Assembly (NCBI GenBank): GCA_016748015.1
Contig: JAAOMT010000647.1
Location: 252,880-316,879 of the forward strand
Origin: Geosiphon pyriformis
Taxonomy: Eukaryota > Glomeromycota > Glomeromycetes > Archaeosporales > Geosiphonaceae
Length of the DNA: 64,000 nucleotides
Direction of reading: 5' to 3'
Below, in pieces: positions 58,601 to 64,000 of the stretch (within the stretch, counting starts at the first letter, position 1; the number at the start of each line of letters is the position of its first letter). The notes below the pieces were generated by a model. The model was not told the DNA's origin. It ran no database searches and saw only the letters and a list, made by a program, of their open reading frames with translations. Both the position numbers and the translations under genes were made by a program.

Positions 58601-58854
58601 ACTAAGTAACAAAACATCAACCTGTTTCGATACCCTAGGAAATGAAGAGGTTTCTTTTGCCATTAGAAACTCACTAGAAGCATATAATTTCTTGAAATCA
58701 AACGCAGATACCTTCTTAAATTTTTGAGATCTTCCAAGTCAAAGTGATCGTTCCAACCACAGTCAAGCATGATTTTCACATTTTCGTCTATATCAATGAG
58801 GTAACATAGTGCTTCTTCATTTTGAGCTCCTGATATAGCTTGAAAAACAATCAT
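55612..58854 (-). CDS. Cleavage and polyadenylation specificity factor subunit 2 (CPSF2/CPSF100, yeast Cft2)
   Basis: Eleven exons: 58,854-58,712; 58,634-58,369; 58,293-58,167; 58,102-57,966; 57,873-57,627; 57,451-57,136; 57,058-56,660; 56,579-56,406; 56,305-56,123; 56,010-55,780; 55,689-55,612. They join to 766 aa, close to the family size. The metallo-beta-lactamase fold is present ([47 protein letters not shown]). The zinc-ligand HxHxDH motif is degenerate, as is normal for this non-catalytic partner of CPSF73. Beta-CASP part: [46 protein letters not shown]. An acidic insert ([16 protein letters not shown]) precedes [12 protein letters not shown]. The C-terminal RNA-processing domain ends [16 protein letters not shown]. 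Nuclear, in the mRNA 3'-end complex. The last acceptor was chosen to keep frame. Confidence 0.93.
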
Positions 58855-59063
58855 CTTTTAAGGTATTCAAGACAAAAAACGGTTGAAGAAAGTTGTATTA
58901 ATAGAATTTTGTTCCCAGAAGCATTGATTGGATAAATTCATCACTGATATGATGTCACTAGAATGTCACTTGATTAAAGTCGCGACGCGTTTTGCTCAGT
59001 CTCATAAAGCGTCATGATAATTGACAAACCCCTTTTACCAGCCTACCTATTGACGAAAATCAG
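58855..59063. promoter_or_regulatory. Divergent promoter region, CPSF2 / orphan gene
   Basis: 209 bases between outward-pointing start codons. It contains a GC-richer block near 58,980-58,990 (GTCGCGACGCGTTTTG) with a palindromic TCGCGA, unusual in this AT-rich DNA and close to MluI-box-like ACGCGT (58,985-58,990). In yeasts ACGCGT is the core of MBF-type G1/S control, so cell-cycle regulation of one or both genes is possible. This is inference. Confidence 0.45.
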
Positions 59064-59738
59064 ATGTTCTTCCAAGATAAAGCCATAAAGTTCGGTAAAA
59101 CCACAAGGTTCCACTCAACTAAGTACCTTCGCAGGGAAGATTTCACCAATAAACGGAACGACCTTGATGAAAACAAAGAAAACATTAAACCATGTGACTT
59201 TTTACCTCCACCCGTCGATAAAGCCTTATATAATTATCGCGGTAGTATGAGGCGTCGAAAAGTATTAGCCGAGATCGATATATCAGAATTGTACGAAAGC
59301 TACAGCAACCCAAGCCAATTTCTTTTCTTTCCACTACAACAACAACAACATTTAAATAGCCGAAGGAAGAAAACTGGATTAAAGAAAAAAGGAGCTACAT
59401 TGAAAAAAAAAGTTCCTCTTGAGAAACGTGAAGAAGGCGAAACTTCTCCGGTGACTAAGACTCCACCAGCTACGGCAACTCCTTTAAAACCGCCTACTGA
59501 GGCCTCTTTCACTATCTGGGAAGATCCAAATCTCGAGAATGAATCTCAGAATGAATCTCAAAATGTATATGATAATGACCTTTCTGCTGACGAAGAGTTT
59601 CAAGAGAATGATAAACCAGCCGGATCTTTTGATTCGCCATTTCTTCGTCGCCTTCGTGCAGCAATCCTTGAGAAAGATGAGGATGATGATGATGATGATG
59701 ACAAAAAAGCCGTCCCATCTACTTATGACCTGTTTTAA
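59064..59738 (+). CDS. Unrecognised 224-aa protein with KEN, RxxL and ABBA-like motifs
   Basis: A single open exon, ATG at 59,064, TAA at 59,738. I do not recognise a family. Visible features: a basic N-terminus; D-E-N-K-E-N with a KEN at residues 38-40; CDFLPPPVDKALYNYRG at 45-60; RKVL (RxxL) at 65-68; a Gln run at 92-95; a Lys-rich stretch 101-122; a Pro/Thr-rich stretch 127-146; FTIWED at 149-154; a Glu/Asn-rich segment; FLRRLRAAILEK at 193-204; and an acidic D-run 205-213. KEN, RxxL and an F-x-I-aromatic-x-D motif are degrons of anaphase-promoting complex targets. ACGCGT in the promoter would fit a cell-cycle gene. The real role is unknown and the protein looks mostly disordered. Confidence 0.75.
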   Translation: MFFQDKAIKFGKTTRFHSTKYLRREDFTNKRNDLDENKENIKPCDFLPPPVDKALYNYRGSMRRRKVLAEIDISELYESYSNPSQFLFFPLQQQQHLNSRRKKTGLKKKGATLKKKVPLEKREEGETSPVTKTPPATATPLKPPTEASFTIWEDPNLENESQNESQNVYDNDLSADEEFQENDKPAGSFDSPFLRRLRAAILEKDEDDDDDDDKKAVPSTYDLF

Positions 59739-60547
59739 TTATGGAACTTGCCAAGAGTTTGAACCTTCGTTGAATTAAGCATCCTTACTTATTTCATAGT
59801 CGGTCAATTCATCTTGGAGAAAATTTAAAAATTTTCCTTTTTCTCGCGAAAAAGATGTCTAATAAACCTTTGTAACAATGTCTTTATTTCGCAAAAAATG
59901 ATATTCGGTTTGATATTGTACGCTAATGTACATTATGCACGCATTCATTTCCTAATCCCTAAATTATCAAAACTCGTTAACAGCCACCGGCTGGTCACTT
60001 GGTTAGAATAGATATGATCACTAAAGATGGAGTTTATTTCAAACGAGACATTAAAGTACATCAAAACTTCCAATATTTTGTGGTTAGATTCCAAGGGTGT
60101 TTGGGTTTCCACAGATTTTGGGATTGTTTGGAGTCAATCGAGGTCAGCGGCTCTTAATATGAGCCTTCACAACAGTGCTTTAATTAAAAATCAGTTACGA
60201 GTAATTGAAAAAAAATAAAAATAATTAAAACTTTACAACAAGTAAAATTGTGAACTTAATCGTCCACGTTATGATGATTGCACAATATGTATCAGCCTTT
60301 TTTTAAAAGTCGGGGGATATAAAGATAATGAAAAAAGCCATGATCGGTCAATAAAATATTGCATCAACCATGGCTTTATTTCCCAATTTAAGAGACGAAA
60401 AAAAAATAACCGAAATCAAGGGTTACATAAATAGCACTCGCAAAAATTTCAGTTTCAAATTAAATTAAAATGTACATCAAAAAATAAAACCTTGCAATTA
60501 TATGGCTAGTTGAATAAATACTAATAATTTTGGCTCCAAGCTCGAAC
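59739..60547. other. Intergenic region between the orphan gene and the GRAM-VASt gene
   Basis: About 800 bases. A 63-codon frame at 60,027-60,218 (WLDSKGVWVSTDFGIVWSQ) has no recognisable relatives to me and no visible intron partners, so I do not call it a gene. Convergent 3' UTRs are expected. No RNA gene is seen. Confidence 0.5.
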
Positions 60548-63500
60548 TTATAGCTCTCCTTTCTTTTGAACCCCTTCAATTTCATCTTTATCCACCACTT
60601 TGTTCATTGACTTATATTCTTGATATTTTTGTTCTTCAGCAATATCTACTAATTTTCTGGCGTGATTTTCAGCTGCCTGAACCAGCCTTTGTAAATCTTC
60701 AATTTGCCAATATATATCATTCAAAGGGGGTGAGCTTGGCGGGAACCTCCGTGAGTTTGACCTGTAGGCAGCAGCTGCGCCGTTTCGGACATTATCCTTA
60801 GTATTTGGAAAAGAATGATCAAAGAAACCAAAATATTTGTCTTGAGGTCGCCCTTGATCCAAATTTGGGGAATCCTTTGTTTGAGTGTTCTTTGATGATA
60901 TCTTGGATTGTGCGGATGACTCAAATGAAGCTGAAAGGGGAGGTGAACCTATATTGGAAGAAGTATCTTGATGTTTCAATTCTTCGTATTTTTTTGCTTT
61001 CTGGCTGATCCAATCCCAAAGAAGATCGCCTTGACTATTGATACGATCATCAAAAATATCGGAAAATTCCCTCAACTTCTGTGACTCATAAAGAACATCA
61101 CCAGGTCTCCAATCTCCTAATCGGGTTCCAGAAGTTCCACGAGTTTCTTTTTGAATCTCCTCAAGTTTATAAGAAATATCCATCAACCGCACCCATATAT
61201 AGGTATTGGCAAAACCCATAAATATCAAGACAAAGAGAAGGAATGAATTCGTTGATGGGAAGGAAAAATTCTCAACCAGTGAAGTCATGATTGAATACAG
61301 AGCACCGATTAATTCACCCAAAGCATCACTGAACCCGGCTGTCTGGGCCCGATCGATGATTGATTTGGCATCCTCTTCACTGGATTCACCGGAGATTCCT
61401 CTACTTCTAATTTCCTCTTCATCCTCAACCTCCTGAGCTCCGTCATCAAGCGGATTTTCATCAGGTTGACGAACAGGAGACCTAAGTTCATCTTGAAATT
61501 CGGTCGGATGGGAGGCAATATATTTTTGGATTGCATGAGCAAGTGATTTATGATACTTTATCTGGCCGTCAAGAGCTGCCTTTTCAATGGTGCCTATTGA
61601 AAATTGCCAGTTTTAGAGGAATCAATTAAAACCCATTATATAAAGTATCCGAATACAAAAAAATAAATTGATCAATCAGCAAAGGTAGATTAAAAAATGT
61701 GGGGAAGATAATCACCTTTAAGCCAACTTGATTTTGTAAATTCCACGGCACAAGTTACGATAACTCGTGCCTCATTTACTCCTGCCCACATTATACAAGT
61801 CCTTGTCTTCACGCTAAAACTGCTACCAGATGGCACATCAGGGGTAGTTGTGGTTGTAAGGTTGGTAACGTAACTAAATTTGTTAGGCCGAAAAATGTGA
61901 ATATTAGGAATACAAGAATATTGAACCCATATTATGCCAATATAGTACTCATACATTTCAAAATCTCGATGCAAACATTGATCCTTTAGGTAGCACTTGG
62001 TACTCCTTGGACCTATAAATTTTCAAGGTATCATTAGAGTTTATCCTTTTGGATAGACTGAATTCTTCGACATTTATTGTAAATACCGATAGCATTATTC
62101 AACGGTTTAATATAACTTGATGTGCGAGTTAGCTTTTTGTTTGGCTCGGAGACCCATTCACCAATGTTCACGTCTAATCGTTAGAAATTGAATATTTGTA
62201 TTTATAAGATAATTAAAGGAGAATCATAAATTGTAAAATCACCAATGCATTTTTCCTGTTCAACGAGAAATCGTCTTATAAAACCACTGGTAAATAAGAG
62301 GTTATAGATCTTTTCAACGCTGCCGGTGAATTTTGTATCCAGCGCGATGGTGTTATAATGTTTTTGATTCTTCAGGCAAGCACATTGGGTAGGATGGCGT
62401 AGGCGCTTCTTCAAGTTTGCATTAATTTTAGGAGCATTACGAGTTTTGGAAGGTGATCGACCATGTGAGGGATTTACGTCAACTTCTGAATAAATAGGCG
62501 AGTCAGAAAGGTTGGCAACATCACTTATTGGTCTTGGTTCAGATTCAGTCGTTGACTTTGATTTTAATTGATTATATTTTTTCTCATGAATCTGTTGTGA
62601 ATCACCTTTTACTGATTCTTCCAAATTTAGTTGTGTGTCAGGATCACTCTCTACACTCTCTTTTTGCTCTTCATCTTTATTTTCGTGTTCTTGAGAATGA
62701 TCTCCTAGTATATGTTTTAGCGGGTCGAGCGATAATTTTGGAAGGACAAATTTTTTGTTGCGTTTGCTTTTACGTTTGCCTAGTCGAGTTTTTTGGGTTA
62801 GGTGAACTTTTTTGTGTGAGACGATTCAATTGTGATAATCGTTTTTTGGACACACATAACTCTTTCGAATCAATCAACTATATAGGACGTCGAATAATAA
62901 TTAAAACCCAGCCCACTTATGATTCTTGTATGCCAAGATGAAGGGGATTTTGGGCTCTCAACTTGACATTTTTTTGGGGATAGCTATTCCCCAACTCACA
63001 CCGAACATATCTTTTGCGTAACTCACCTTCATCAGGTTCGCTTTCCTCTGAAGCATCTCCCTCACTTGAATTAGAGATGCTTTTGCCATCAAATGATTCC
63101 AAAGAAGGTTTTGGTTTGGGGACTGGTCGGGAATGTCGCCACAATTTTGTCAATAAATCATGAACCGTATCACGCGCGAGAAAAGATGGGAAAAAATGCT
63201 ATATTAACGATTAAAATGAGAACTATTGAAATTAATCAGATACGAATAAAAGCTGAAGAATTGCAGCTTTCTCATAATATACCTTTGCGTGTAAAGTAGA
63301 AATTAAAATGGCATTCGGAATCACAAATGCCGTCATCCTTTTTTCAATAGCAACTATATCCGTGAATGCTATGACCAGCTGATTTAAATCAGAATATTCC
63401 AGATTAAAGAAAATTTTAAATTCCAGAAAAGAAAATTTGGAATGTTGTACCTACGTTGGTAACCCAACCAAAGATATTAGCATTGAAACACACATGATTA

Positions 63501-64000
63501 ACAGATATGTACATTCGACCCTGTACGAGTATTTCCTTCTGTAATGCACAACTATAATCTTGAAATAGTCAGAGGTATTATTATAAAAGAATTAGGGTAT
63601 AATATAATAGTAACAATATAAAAAAAGAATAAGATAAAAAAATAAGTATTACCATCGATTAAATAATCCTCTTCAGGCACACTACGAAATAATGCATGAA
63701 ATTCCTTGTTCCTTTGAGGTCTAGCAGGTGAATGTCCAGGGATAGGAGGAGGTTGATGGAAGTCGGACAATTCTGAAGCATCTTCATTATTACCAGTACT
63801 ATTATTGCTTCTTTTCTTTTTGCGCATTTTTAATGTTGATTTACGAGGTAAACTGAATGTACGTTGATTTTGTGAATCTTGACTAGGAGATCTTGTCCTA
63901 TTACCATTTCTGTCATCATTATTAGAAAGATTATCAGACGTAATTTGCCCTTCACCACCACCACCACCACCACCTTTATTTCCACCCTCCTGAATTTCTT
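60548..64000 (-). CDS. GRAM-VASt membrane protein, Lam/Ysp/Aster sterol-transfer family (5' part outside window)
   Basis: Nine exons seen: 64,000-63,653 (continues right); 63,558-63,455; 63,378-63,283; 63,198-63,027; 62,704-62,243; 62,173-62,087; 62,012-61,949; 61,873-61,716; 61,593-60,548. They give 844 codons. The N-terminal segment has a Gly run and phospho-site-rich text. GRAM domain: FHALFRSVPEEDYLIDDYSCAL, GRMYISVNHVCFNANIFGW, FVIPNAILIST, HFFPSFLARDTVHDLL. An acidic linker follows. VASt domain: ALDTKFTGSVEKIYNLLFTSG, TTTTTPDVPSGSSFSVKTR, TCIMWAGVNEARVIVTCAVE. One membrane helix near the C-terminus (FLLFVLIFMGFANTYIWV) and a cytosolic tail with coiled-coil character. Family role: an ER-anchored protein at membrane contact sites that moves sterol through the VASt pocket. 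Junctions at 61,949/61,873 are the least certain. Confidence 0.9.
63957..63975 (-). repeat. Glycine-codon (GGT) microsatellite in the GRAM-VASt gene
   Basis: Six consecutive GGT codons on the minus strand (ACC repeats on plus) coding a Gly run in the N-terminal disordered part. Length likely varies among strains. Confidence 0.7.

Noticed and set aside
59512-59718. Minus-strand frame with a His run
   Set aside because: Antisense of the Asp run in the orphan gene; no other support.
60027-60218. 63-codon plus-strand frame as a gene
   Set aside because: No recognised family and no adjoining exons; position in a convergent intergenic region makes chance more likely.

Overview
The window looks like nuclear DNA of a fungus, most probably an arbuscular mycorrhizal fungus (Glomeromycotina). 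Three things support this: a very AT-rich background; short GT-AG introns in compact host genes; and mobile-element proteins (a non-LTR element with an RRM/CCHC ORF1 and an endonuclease-RT-RNase H ORF2, and Ty3/gypsy elements carrying a dUTPase) that I recognise from that lineage. The lineage assignment comes from memory of these families, not from a search.

The window has two compartments. Positions 1 to about 46,200 are a transposon block with no host gene that I can support. It holds three same-strand (minus) copies of one LINE family: copy 3 (1-7,075, cut at the left edge), copy 2 (7,580-8,810 plus 30,484-35,985) and copy 1 (36,961-43,690). Copy 1 is by far the best preserved. Copy 2 is split by a plus-strand gypsy element A (8,811-30,483). 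Element A is itself split by a minus-strand gypsy element B (14,813-24,751) and by two reverse-oriented solo LTRs (11,056-11,908 and 13,583-14,502). Copy 3 carries another solo LTR (5,778-6,888). All five LTR-type insertions are flanked by 4-bp direct repeats that differ only by transitions, mostly explained by decay of a CpG. The older copies are CpG-poor and carry many C-to-T/G-to-A stop codons.

Positions 46,400-64,000 are a compact housekeeping block. It contains an OLA1/YchF ATPase (+); the PI31 proteasome regulator (-); a single reading frame that joins 3-isopropylmalate dehydrogenase (LEU2-type) to a complete isopropylmalate isomerase (LEU1-type) (+); the polyadenylation factor CPSF2/Cft2 (-); an unrecognised 224-residue protein with degron-like motifs (+); and the 3' part of a GRAM-VASt membrane protein of the Lam/Aster sterol-transfer family (-), cut by the right edge. 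PI31/LEU and CPSF2/orphan are divergent pairs with short shared promoter regions. LEU and CPSF2 converge.

For the multi-exon genes I rebuilt exons from GT-AG junctions and protein continuity. The summed exon lengths are whole codons in every case: OLA1 398 aa, PI31 368 aa, LEU fusion 1,086 aa, CPSF2 766 aa, GRAM-VASt 844 aa plus an unseen start. The most notable finding is the LEU2-LEU1 fusion, which would put two consecutive leucine-pathway enzymes in one chain. Next are the conserved, unexplained third ORF and zinc-ribbon module in the gypsy elements.
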